In this document: positions 13,423 through 21,114 of the stretch, one piece after another
Layout of the letters: each line of letters opens with the position of its first letter
Position numbering within the stretch: position 1 is the first letter of the stretch
Source: Cyanobacteria bacterium UBA11372
GTDB taxonomy: Bacteria > Cyanobacteriota > Cyanobacteriia > Cyanobacteriales > Aerosakkonemataceae
NCBI GenBank assembly: GCA_003486675.1
Contig: DNGG01000657.1
Location: forward strand, 1 to 24,938
DNA: 24,938 nucleotides
Direction of reading: 5' to 3'
Translations under genes and position numbers: made by a program
The notes under the pieces: generated by a model
The model's input: the letters and a program-made list of their open reading frames with translations, nothing else
What the model was told of the DNA's origin: nothing
Database searches by the model: none

Positions 13423-15900
13423 ATGTTCCATCTAAAAGTTGAAAAAATCGATCAAACTTGCAGATTTGAGTTGTCCTGGGGCAAAGGACAGCAACTGGTG
13501 GAGAAGTTAAACTATCCAGAGATACTGACAACGCTGTACAAAGATTGGCAGCAAATTTATCTTAGTTTTTATACAACCGCATTGCGGGGGCGGGTACAAG
13601 CAAGTGGCAGTTTGAACGCACCCCCACCGCCGGTAGACTGGCACGCCAAATTGGTGCAAGCTGAAGCAAAGTTGCTGTACGAGTTTCATCGTTGGTTGCG
13701 GAGTGGAGATTTGTTTGAAATTCGTCGTGCGATCGCCAACGCAGCTGCTAATAAAATAGATCCTTCAACCCCGCCAGTAAATGTTTTCCTCACTTGCAGT
13801 CCGATAGAATTAGAACGCTTTCCTTGGGAAGCATGGGAAATTAGCGACTTTGCCAATGCTGGCAATATCCGCATGATTCGCACGCCCCAAAATATTCGGG
13901 TACAAGCGGATGAAGAACAGCCGCTGACTCATCGCAAAGCCAGAGTTTTAGCCATTTTAGGAGATGAAACTGGGTTGAATTTTGAGGCAGATCGGCAGGC
14001 AGTGCGATCGCTTTCGGGCATTGCCGAAGTTGAATTTGTCGGATGGCAAAAGGGACAAGATAGTGGCGAATTAAAAATGCGAATTTGCCATGCGATCGCC
14101 GACGAAAAAGGCTGGGATATCTTATTTTTTGCCGGACACAGCAACGAAACATGTATCACGGGAGGACAGTTAGCGATCGCACCCAATACATCAATGTTAA
14201 TTAGCGAAATTGCCCCCTATATTACCAAAGCAAAAGAACGCGGACTGCAATTTGCCATCTTCAATTCCTGTAGCGGACTCACCATCGCCAACGTATTAAT
14301 TGACTTGGGGTTAAGTGCTGTCGCAATTATGCGCGAACCCGTGCATAACAAAGTCGCCGCAGAATTTCTCGTGCGGTTCTTACAAAGCTTAGCCGAATAC
14401 AAAGACGTACACGAATCGATGCTGGCAGCTTGTCAGTATCTCAAACTAGAAAAAAATCTCACCTATCCTTCAGCTTATCTAATTCCCTCCTTATATTGTC
14501 ACCCAGGATCTAAATTATTTTGCCTGCAACCCTTTGGTTTTAAACAACAACTGCAACAGTTGCTGCCCACGAGACAGGAATTGCTTTTTCTGGTGATGTT
14601 TCTATTAATTAGCTGGCAGTTGCCGGTGCAGGACTTTTTATTAGAACGGCGCGTACTTAAGCAAGCAATCTACCGCCAGCTCACAGGTCAAACGGGCAAA
14701 AACGACTCACCTCCCGTCCTATTAATCCCCATCGATCAAGACTCGATCGAGAAAGATAATATCGGCAATCCCAGACCAATGCCCCGCAGTTATATAGCCC
14801 GCTTAATCGATCGGCTTTCTGCGTTAAATGCCAGAGTAATCGGGATAGATTTTCTGCTGTCGCGCCCCCAAAAAAATAACGACAAGCAACTCGCTAAGTC
14901 GCTCCGAAATGCCGTGCAAAAACAACCCTTTGGCACTTGGTTTGTCTTTGTAGAACTGCAAGACGACTCCGGACAATGGTTGCGAGTTAGACCTGAAATA
15001 GCTAGTAAAAATTGGAGCTTGTACGGCGATATGCGCGTCATTCTCGGATATATGAAACTTGGGACAGGGGATAATTACGACGCAGAAAGCTTGCCATTTT
15101 CTTATGCGATCGCACTCGCTTATAAAGAAAACTTTGACCCAAAACATGCCCCACTGCGCCCGCAATTGAAAAGCCAAAAAGATTTCTTATCTCAGGTAAA
15201 AACCCATATCCAAAATCACCACAAACAAAGCTATACGAGTTTATTTCCCCCCGCCTCCCACCTACAGCCAATCACTGCCTTTTCTTATCAAATTGGGCAA
15301 ACTTGGCTGCACCCGATAATGGATTTTTCCATTCCCCCCGCTCGAGTTTATAACAGCATTCCCGCGGGGCAATTGTTGCGGGCGAGAAGCGATGCACCCC
15401 AACTGAGTCAGGTGGGAAAGCAAGCCGCGATGATCGTACCGGGGGGATATTTAGAGGCGGGAGTATCCAAAGAAGGCGAAGACAATTTTCCCCTACCGAG
15501 TGCGATCGCTTATTGGCGCAATCAAGCCGGATCTGTTGACAACAGCCGCATCTTTACGGGGGGAGAAGCCCATGCATACATGGTGCATCATTTCGTCACC
15601 GGGCGGCTGGTCATACCCATCCCCGATTTTTGGCTCATCCCTCCAGCAGCATTGTTAGGAAAAGTAGCAGTTTTGGCACTTTTGCAGCCAAATCGTCGTC
15701 GCCAGATCCGGAAAAGTGTTTCTCCTTGGAAGCGAGAAACAGGGAGGATAATTGTGCTGGGCATCGCTACCGCCGGATATGGACTGGTGAGTTTGCAAGT
15801 TTATATTTCTAGCGCCATTTTATTCCCTTGGCTTTTACCTTCAGCAGTAGTTTGGAGTTATGCGCTACCGGCGCTAATTAGGAGAAAGAATTATGGATAA
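13423..15900 (+). CDS. Membrane CHAT-CHASE2 receptor-like protein
   Basis: An 825-residue protein. The N-terminal half holds a CHAT domain (about 75-370) with the likely catalytic His239 in FFAGHSN and Cys283 in NSCSG. A membrane segment follows at about 386-405, then a CHASE2 domain (about 407-730) with PVLLIPIDQDSIE and NARVIGIDFLLS typical of this extracytoplasmic sensor, and three C-terminal membrane segments at about 736-755, 775-793 and 797-816. In known CHASE2 proteins the sensor is outside the cytoplasm, which places the CHAT protease domain inside. An external signal could thus control a cytoplasmic protease. No Shine-Dalgarno is present; a heptamer array abuts the ATG. The gene overlaps the following DUF928-like gene by 8 bp, so the two are translationally linked. 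The signal and the substrate are unknown. Confidence 0.9.
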   Translation: MFHLKVEKIDQTCRFELSWGKGQQLVEKLNYPEILTTLYKDWQQIYLSFYTTALRGRVQASGSLNAPPPPVDWHAKLVQAEAKLLYEFHRWLRSGDLFEIRRAIANAAANKIDPSTPPVNVFLTCSPIELERFPWEAWEISDFANAGNIRMIRTPQNIRVQADEEQPLTHRKARVLAILGDETGLNFEADRQAVRSLSGIAEVEFVGWQKGQDSGELKMRICHAIADEKGWDILFFAGHSNETCITGGQLAIAPNTSMLISEIAPYITKAKERGLQFAIFNSCSGLTIANVLIDLGLSAVAIMREPVHNKVAAEFLVRFLQSLAEYKDVHESMLAACQYLKLEKNLTYPSAYLIPSLYCHPGSKLFCLQPFGFKQQLQQLLPTRQELLFLVMFLLISWQLPVQDFLLERRVLKQAIYRQLTGQTGKNDSPPVLLIPIDQDSIEKDNIGNPRPMPRSYIARLIDRLSALNARVIGIDFLLSRPQKNNDKQLAKSLRNAVQKQPFGTWFVFVELQDDSGQWLRVRPEIASKNWSLYGDMRVILGYMKLGTGDNYDAESLPFSYAIALAYKENFDPKHAPLRPQLKSQKDFLSQVKTHIQNHHKQSYTSLFPPASHLQPITAFSYQIGQTWLHPIMDFSIPPARVYNSIPAGQLLRARSDAPQLSQVGKQAAMIVPGGYLEAGVSKEGEDNFPLPSAIAYWRNQAGSVDNSRIFTGGEAHAYMVHHFVTGRLVIPIPDFWLIPPAALLGKVAVLALLQPNRRRQIRKSVSPWKRETGRIIVLGIATAGYGLVSLQVYISSAILFPWLLPSAVVWSYALPALIRRKNYG

Positions 15901-16774
15901 ATTTGATCCGGTGCGATTTAAGTTACTACCCACTCACCCGGTTTCTATTCCCAGAAGCGCGAGCAACCCGATTTTTTTGGTTTTACTTGTTACGGTGGCA
16001 GCGATCGCCTCTGGGGTGCATTTACTATTTCAATCTGCCAGCGCCCAAAACCAACCCGTGGCACAGCAATCCTTGACAAAACAGCGCCTTGATCCTCAGA
16101 ACCCGATAGATCGCGACCTTCCTAGCGGGGGACAAGCGCGCCCGCCTCGCGATCCCAGAGGTCCTGGCACTCCTGGCGGGGGACAAAGGCGCCCGCCTCG
16201 CGATCCCAGAGGTCCTGGCACTCCTGGCGGCGGCAACTTATACGAAGATATTTTGAACCAGTTAAGGGAAGAGAACCGCATAGGAGTGCGCGGGGGGAAT
16301 ATTTGCGCGATCGCACCCCCAGCGCGATTGATGGGTATCGGCAGCGCCATCTGGCACGATCGTCCTCTCTTTATCTGGCAAGGTGCAGCAGTGCGAATAG
16401 AGTTGGTTGCTAGTGGCAGCGAGGAAGTGTTGTGGAGTAAAAACCTCACAGCTAACGATACAACGGCGGTTTATCAGGGAGAAGCGCTGCAACCTGCCCA
16501 GAGATACGAATGGCGCTTATATCGCTCGGATAAAGATTTTGATATCGTCTTGTTTAGAATCTTGCCCAAACAAGAGCGCGATCGCATCACCGCCCAATTA
16601 AATCAACTGCAAACCGAAGGCGATACTGTCGAACAAATTGCTTTAAAACGGGCTAATTACTTCGCCGAACAACGCCTTTGGGCAGATGCTTTGCAAGAGA
16701 TTTATGCCGTAGCAAATCCTTCCGAGCAACTTAAGAAACTGGGACAAGAAATTACTAATTACTTGTGTGGGTAA
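15893..16774 (+). CDS. Exported DUF928-like protein
   Basis: A 293-residue protein. Residues 26-46 form a hydrophobic segment ending in ASA at 49-51, a probable signal peptide with a long N-region, so it is likely periplasmic or on the outer face. A Pro/Gly/Arg-rich linker with an exact-length 17-residue duplication follows (about 78-112). The folded part (about 130-293) follows the DUF928 layout: PLFIWQG, a short beta-sandwich (VLWSKNLTANDTTAVYQG), ALQPAQRYEWRL, then a helical tail with RANYFAEQRLWADALQEI. The resemblance is in pattern rather than strong identity. The ATG has AGGAG 8 nt upstream (15880-15884) and overlaps the end of the CHAT-CHASE2 gene by 8 bp. A partner for the extracytoplasmic CHASE2 domain is a reasonable guess. 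Function unknown. Confidence 0.72.
   Translation: MDKFDPVRFKLLPTHPVSIPRSASNPIFLVLLVTVAAIASGVHLLFQSASAQNQPVAQQSLTKQRLDPQNPIDRDLPSGGQARPPRDPRGPGTPGGGQRRPPRDPRGPGTPGGGNLYEDILNQLREENRIGVRGGNICAIAPPARLMGIGSAIWHDRPLFIWQGAAVRIELVASGSEEVLWSKNLTANDTTAVYQGEALQPAQRYEWRLYRSDKDFDIVLFRILPKQERDRITAQLNQLQTEGDTVEQIALKRANYFAEQRLWADALQEIYAVANPSEQLKKLGQEITNYLCG
16125..16226 (+). repeat. 51-bp tandem duplication encoding a Pro/Gly-rich linker
   Basis: Two adjacent 51-bp copies start at 16125 and 16176 and differ at only a few positions. They encode GGQARPPRDPRGPGTPG and GGQRRPPRDPRGPGTPG. The duplication lengthens the flexible linker between the signal peptide and the folded domain. Confidence 0.88.
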
Positions 16775-16798
16775 TTGGTAATTCGCCCCTCTATCAAC

Positions 16799-16827
16799 AA
16801 ACCCGGTTTTGCTCAAAAACCGGGTTT
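16799..16827. terminator. Strong hairpin between convergent genes
   Basis: AAACCCGGTTTT, a 5-nt loop region (GCTCA) and AAAACCGGGTTT form a 12-bp perfect stem 25 bp after the DUF928-like stop codon. It is followed by a short T-containing stretch. The position between genes transcribed towards each other suggests a bidirectional terminator made from the same AAACCCGGTTT-type repeat seen at 9803-9958. Confidence 0.65.
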
Positions 16828-16868
16828 CTCAGTTTCTAAAGAAGCGTGCGTTAGCAACTAGAGTACGG

Positions 16869-16895
16869 CATCCTACGGCTAGCAGCCGCCGGATG
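16869..16895. other. Second hairpin between convergent genes
   Basis: CATCC-TA-CGGCT, loop AGC, AGCCG-CC-GGATG forms a 10-bp interrupted stem. No T-run follows on the plus strand. It may be a further terminator for the minus-strand TPR gene or a dispersed repeat. Confidence 0.35.
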
Positions 16896-16947
16896 GGGGA
16901 AAGCGGAGATCGATGCGTCAGTCCTGTCTTAATTTTTAGGCTTTACT

Positions 16948-17874
16948 TTAAAAGCTAGAATTATTAGCACTTCTCAGCATTTGCTCGACTTTTTGCACCG
17001 TAGCAACATCGTTAACTTCGCGCAAAACAGGTAAACTCAACTGCCAAAATTCAACAGCAAGGGCGAAATTTCCCTGCTGGTAATAAGCCATTCCAATTAA
17101 GGCTAAAATTGAACCTTCTGCTGGTCTAACCTGAAATTCCCTAGCAATCGTCAAAGATTCTTGATAAAATTCTATTGCTTGACTGGGCTTATTCGTTAAT
17201 AGATAAGCGCTGCCTAAAATATTTGTAATCCGCCCAATCGTTCGGCGATCGTCGGAAGAACGGGCGATTTCTAAAGCAGGTTGCAAAAATTCAATCGCCG
17301 ATTGGTTGTCACCTAATAAAAAGTAGGAATCTCCCAGAGCAAATAAAGTTGCAAGTTCAAGTTTGCGGTCGTTTAATTGCCGTGCCATCGGCAGAGATTG
17401 CTGATAAAATTGAATTGCTTCGACGTATTTTTTGAGAAAAAAGTAGTTTTCTCCCGTATCGAAAGCGATCGAGCCGATTAATTTGGGATCTGGGATTGAT
17501 TGAGCGATCGCTAAACCAGACTGTAAATATTCAATCGCCTTGCTGTATTTACCTAACTCGCTGTAACCATTGCCCAATAAAGCTAAAACTGAGGCTTCTC
17601 CTCGGCGATCTTGACTGGCTCTATATAGATTTAATGCTTGTTGCCAAACCCCAATTGCGGCAGCAAATTGTTTTTGATTAAACTGTTCTAAACCTTGCTG
17701 TAAAAGTTCGTCTGCTTCGGAAAGGTTAGGCACTATTGTACGAGGGGATAGGGATTTAGTTTCCCCAGGATTATTGGAAAATGTCAATACTTTTGCTTCA
17801 GCTTGGTAAATCGGCATGGAAATAGCAGTGACTAAGGTAATAACTGCACTGAGAACAAGTTTTTGCCGTTGCAT
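16948..17874 (-). CDS. Exported TPR-repeat protein
   Basis: A 308-residue protein with a signal peptide (MQRQKLVLSAVITLVTAISM, probable cleavage after AEA near residue 27) and then six or so tetratricopeptide repeats of 40 residues covering about 53-300 (for example NQKQFAAAIGVWQQALNLYR and SELGKYSKAIEYLQSGLAIA). No enzymatic domain is present: in effect it is the TPR half of the TPR-CHAT proteins without the protease. It should act outside the cytoplasm as a binding scaffold. It is a single gene on the minus strand, convergent with the CHAT-CHASE2/DUF928-like pair and divergent from the exported TPR-CHAT gene. AAGGAAGG (minus strand, 17883-17890) lies 8 nt before the ATG, a good Shine-Dalgarno. 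A partner for the short exported CHAT protein, which lacks TPRs, is possible but unproven. Confidence 0.88.
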   Translation of the reverse strand: MQRQKLVLSAVITLVTAISMPIYQAEAKVLTFSNNPGETKSLSPRTIVPNLSEADELLQQGLEQFNQKQFAAAIGVWQQALNLYRASQDRRGEASVLALLGNGYSELGKYSKAIEYLQSGLAIAQSIPDPKLIGSIAFDTGENYFFLKKYVEAIQFYQQSLPMARQLNDRKLELATLFALGDSYFLLGDNQSAIEFLQPALEIARSSDDRRTIGRITNILGSAYLLTNKPSQAIEFYQESLTIAREFQVRPAEGSILALIGMAYYQQGNFALAVEFWQLSLPVLREVNDVATVQKVEQMLRSANNSSF

Positions 17875-18337
17875 AAAATTAACCTTCCTTTAGTATTGCT
17901 CGATATGTTCGCTCAACATTACATATTTCTAGGGTGTAGGGACTTATGCAGTTTTGGGGCAGAGGTGAGAGATTTCGCAAAAATTCGTAACAGCAGCCGA
18001 CTATCCCAGGGTGAGATTTTGATGATATGCTAAGCGGCAAAAAGCCCAAAACCGCGACTGGGTGAGGAGTGTAGTCAGAGATGGTGGGTTGGGATTGCAG
18101 ATTAGGGGTATTGTTGGGGATGGGTGATGCGATCGCACCCACCAAGGGTAACTTTAGCCCCAATTACCCCCGATGGCTCAATAAGTCAGGACTTACGCAA
18201 ACAAACCGGGAATATCAGCGCCAGTCCTAAAATACTATCAGCAACAGGGTGGATAATTAACTAACAAGGCTAAGTTGTTCTAGCTGCCGCACATACCGCT
18301 CCTGGGTACAATCCTGAAATAATACCGATTAATTGCC
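17875..18337. other. Intergenic region between divergent TPR and TPR-CHAT genes
   Basis: These 463 bp should hold promoters for both flanking genes. GACTTATGCA (about 17940) and GACTTACGCA (about 18189) are two near-identical copies of a motif often met in cyanobacterial dispersed repeats, in the same orientation about 250 bp apart. TACAAT at 18307-18312, 25 bp before the ATG at 18338, is a possible -10 without a good -35. A HIP1 site lies near 18129. I see no gene, RNA or riboswitch. Confidence 0.4.
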
Positions 18338-21103
18338 ATGTTCGCTAAACATTCTTTTTCTAGGCGCCTACTTGCATTAATCTTATTTGCCCTGTTGGGA
18401 TTGATAACCCCCATCGGCGTCCACGCCATTGGGCAAGAATATTCCTTACCAATTACCAATTCCCAATCCCTCATTCCCAGGGCAACAAGTCTTTACCAAA
18501 CAAGACGATTTTCAGAAGCCGCAACGGCTTGGAAACAGGCAGCGGATGCGTTTGCAGCTTCTGGGGATAAATTGGGACAAGCAATGGCATTGAGCAATTT
18601 ATCTTTAACTTACCAGCAAATGGGAGAATGGGATCTGGCAAAGGATGCGATCGCTTCTAGTCTCACCCTACTCAAAAACTCACCACAAAGCACCCAACAG
18701 AAAAACATCCTGGCACAAACCCTCAACATTCAAGGTCGCCTACAATTCACTTTAGGACAAACAGAACAAGCTTTAAATACCTGGAAAACTGCCGCCGATA
18801 CTTATAAACAAGCAGGCGATGAAACTGGCGCCATCCGCATTACAGTTAACCAATCACAAGCATTACAAAGTTTAGGAAATTACCATCGAGCTTGGCGGAA
18901 ATTAATCGATAATGGCAAAATTATATTATCACAAAACGACTCAATTGTCAAAGCATCGGTATTGCGAAACTTGGGGGATATATTGCGCGTAGTTGGGGAA
19001 CCAAGCGAGGTAGATCGATACTGGATTTCCTTGTGGAAAGAGTGGCAGAAAAGCTTAGAAATAGATGAAAAATTAGATAGCTTAGAAAAATCAAAACAGA
19101 TTTTACAGCAAAGTTTAGAAATAGCCCAAAAGTTGCAAAATAACCAAGAAATAGCCGAAAACCAGTTGAGTTTGGGGAACACAAACCGCGCCTTAGCAGC
19201 AACTAAAAACAATGCCGAACAATATTACCAACAAGTGAAGAATGCTAAAGAAAATTACGAGATAGCGATCGGCATTGGCGCAGCAACAAGCAAAGTACAA
19301 GCGCAGCTAAATCAATTGAGTTTATTATTAGAAGCCGAACAGAGATTACTACAATCGAGAGAGCGAAACATCACCAGAGAATTTGTATCCCAAATTCAGA
19401 CAGAACTGCGAGATAAAATTGGTAACTGGCGCAACATCGAAGCAGAGATTAAACAACTACCCGCCAGTCGCAGCTCGATTTACGCTCGAATTAACCTAGC
19501 ACAAAGTTTGACCAAAGCAAAGAGTAATTTATCAATCGCCAACGACCAAGAAATTGCTCAATTATTAGAGAGTGCTGTCCAGCAAGCAAAAAATATCAAA
19601 GATGCGCGGGCAGAATCTTATGCCTTGGGAACATTAGGATCGGTTTACGAACAAAATCAACAATATAGTAAAGCGACAGACTTCACCAGCGCCGCACTAA
19701 ACTTATCTCAGGCGATAAAAGCAGCAGATATTTCCTATCGCTGGGAATGGCAAATCGGCAGACTGCTGAAAGCGCAGGGAAATAGCACTAATGCGCTAGA
19801 TTATTATGCAGAAGCCTTCAAAACCCTACAATCGCTGCGCAGCGACTTAGTAGCAAGTAACCCAGAAGTGCAATTTACCTTTAGAGATAGCGTCGAACCG
19901 ATTTATCGGCAGTACGTCGATTTATTGTTGCAGAAAACCGCACCAGAACAAGGAGAAATAGCCCAACAAGGTTTAGAAAAAGCCAGAAAAGTCATCGAAG
20001 CTTTGCAACTAGCCGAACTGGATAACTTTTTCCGAGACGCTTGTTTAACGCCTCAAGAAGTACAAATTGACCAAGTAGATCCAACAGCAGCCGTACTTTA
20101 TCCGATTATCTTAGAAAATCGCATCGAAATAATTTTGAGCTTACCAGGAAAACCCCTACGCCAATACACGACAGCAAAGAATATAGCGCCAAAAGAAGTA
20201 GAAGAAACATTAAAAGAGTTACCGAAATTGCTTGCCAGCCAAAACAGCAATCAAGATCCAGAACTGTTATCAGTAATGTTGAATTATTCTAGACAATTGT
20301 ACGATTGGTTAATCCGTCCTGGCGAAACCGAGTTAAAAAATAGTGGCGTGAAAACCCTGGTATTCGTCTTAGATGGTTCATTGCGGAATATTCCAATGGC
20401 AATTCTCAACGACGGGAACCAATATTTAATAGAACAGTATAGCATCGCCCTCACCCCTGGATTGCAGTTACTCAAACCCCAACCATTAACAGAATTAAGA
20501 TTAACAGCTTTAGCAGCTGGTTTATCCGCAGCAAGAGAGAACTTTGAACCCTTACCGAATGTGGAAAGTGAACTCAGACTAATTCAGTCAACACTTCCCA
20601 GCCAAGAACTGCTAAATAATACCTTTACCAGAGAAGCCATCCAAACCAATATAGAAGCATCTCCTTTCCCAGTCGTACATATAGCCACGCACGGAAATTT
20701 TAGTTCAAAAGCCGAAGAAACATTTATTTTAACTTGGAACGGAAGAGTCAACGTCAAACAAATCGATAGCGTGTTGCGCTCGGGAGAAATAGGCAGGCGT
20801 CAACCGATTGAATTACTCGTCCTCAGTGCTTGCGAAACCGCCCAAGGAGACAACAAAGCAGCATTAGGACTCGCGGGCGTTGCAGTAAAAGCGGGGGCGC
20901 GGAGTACCCTGGCGACGCTGTGGCAAGTCAGCGATAAGTCTACTCCGCTGCTGATAGGTCAATTTTACAAAGAACTGACAGAAAATAAAGCGATCGCAAA
21001 AGCCGAAGCATTGCGTCGCGCGCAAGTGTATCTTTTAAAGAATAGCGAATATCAACTTCCCTATTATTGGTCACCCTTTGTTTTAGTCGGCAATTGGCAA
21101 TAG
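18338..21103 (+). CDS. Exported TPR-CHAT (caspase-like) protein
   Basis: A 921-residue protein. A signal peptide (RRLLALILFALLGLITPIG, probable cleavage after VHA at residue 30) sends it out of the cytoplasm. Residues about 45-540 are degenerate TPRs (MGEWDLAKDAIASSL, LGQTEQALNTWKTAADTYKQ, YSKATDFTSAALNLS) with a Glu/Lys/Gln-rich helical stretch at about 225-350. The CHAT domain runs from about 575 to the end, with His785 in HIATHGN and Cys832 in LVLSACET, and the family ending YYWSPFVLVGNWQ. It therefore pairs TPR recognition with a probable protease, as in the 1431-residue protein, but in another compartment. A heptamer-type repeat is translated just after the signal peptide (residues 37-43, LPITNSQ). 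The DUF4336 gene follows 11 bp later. No clear Shine-Dalgarno precedes the ATG. Substrate unknown. Confidence 0.93.
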   Translation: MFAKHSFSRRLLALILFALLGLITPIGVHAIGQEYSLPITNSQSLIPRATSLYQTRRFSEAATAWKQAADAFAASGDKLGQAMALSNLSLTYQQMGEWDLAKDAIASSLTLLKNSPQSTQQKNILAQTLNIQGRLQFTLGQTEQALNTWKTAADTYKQAGDETGAIRITVNQSQALQSLGNYHRAWRKLIDNGKIILSQNDSIVKASVLRNLGDILRVVGEPSEVDRYWISLWKEWQKSLEIDEKLDSLEKSKQILQQSLEIAQKLQNNQEIAENQLSLGNTNRALAATKNNAEQYYQQVKNAKENYEIAIGIGAATSKVQAQLNQLSLLLEAEQRLLQSRERNITREFVSQIQTELRDKIGNWRNIEAEIKQLPASRSSIYARINLAQSLTKAKSNLSIANDQEIAQLLESAVQQAKNIKDARAESYALGTLGSVYEQNQQYSKATDFTSAALNLSQAIKAADISYRWEWQIGRLLKAQGNSTNALDYYAEAFKTLQSLRSDLVASNPEVQFTFRDSVEPIYRQYVDLLLQKTAPEQGEIAQQGLEKARKVIEALQLAELDNFFRDACLTPQEVQIDQVDPTAAVLYPIILENRIEIILSLPGKPLRQYTTAKNIAPKEVEETLKELPKLLASQNSNQDPELLSVMLNYSRQLYDWLIRPGETELKNSGVKTLVFVLDGSLRNIPMAILNDGNQYLIEQYSIALTPGLQLLKPQPLTELRLTALAAGLSAARENFEPLPNVESELRLIQSTLPSQELLNNTFTREAIQTNIEASPFPVVHIATHGNFSSKAEETFILTWNGRVNVKQIDSVLRSGEIGRRQPIELLVLSACETAQGDNKAALGLAGVAVKAGARSTLATLWQVSDKSTPLLIGQFYKELTENKAIAKAEALRRAQVYLLKNSEYQLPYYWSPFVLVGNWQ
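18446..18470 (+). repeat. Heptameric repeat inside the TPR-CHAT coding sequence
   Basis: TTACC, AATTACC, AATTCCC and AATCCC follow one another in the codons just after the predicted signal peptidase site. They give the peptide LPITNSQSLIP. The motif is the same family as the intergenic arrays at 13026-13067 and 13367-13420. Confidence 0.7.
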
Positions 21104-21114
21104 ATAAACCCACC

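Noticed and set aside
17879..18163. A 94-codon minus-strand frame upstream of the exported TPR gene
   Set aside because: Pro/Ser-rich without any domain, it ends where the promoter and Shine-Dalgarno of the TPR gene should be and has no convincing start signal.
21067..21114. Upstream TTG at 21067 for the DUF4336 gene
   Set aside because: It lies within the last codons of the CHAT gene; ATG 21115 gives the expected N-terminus.
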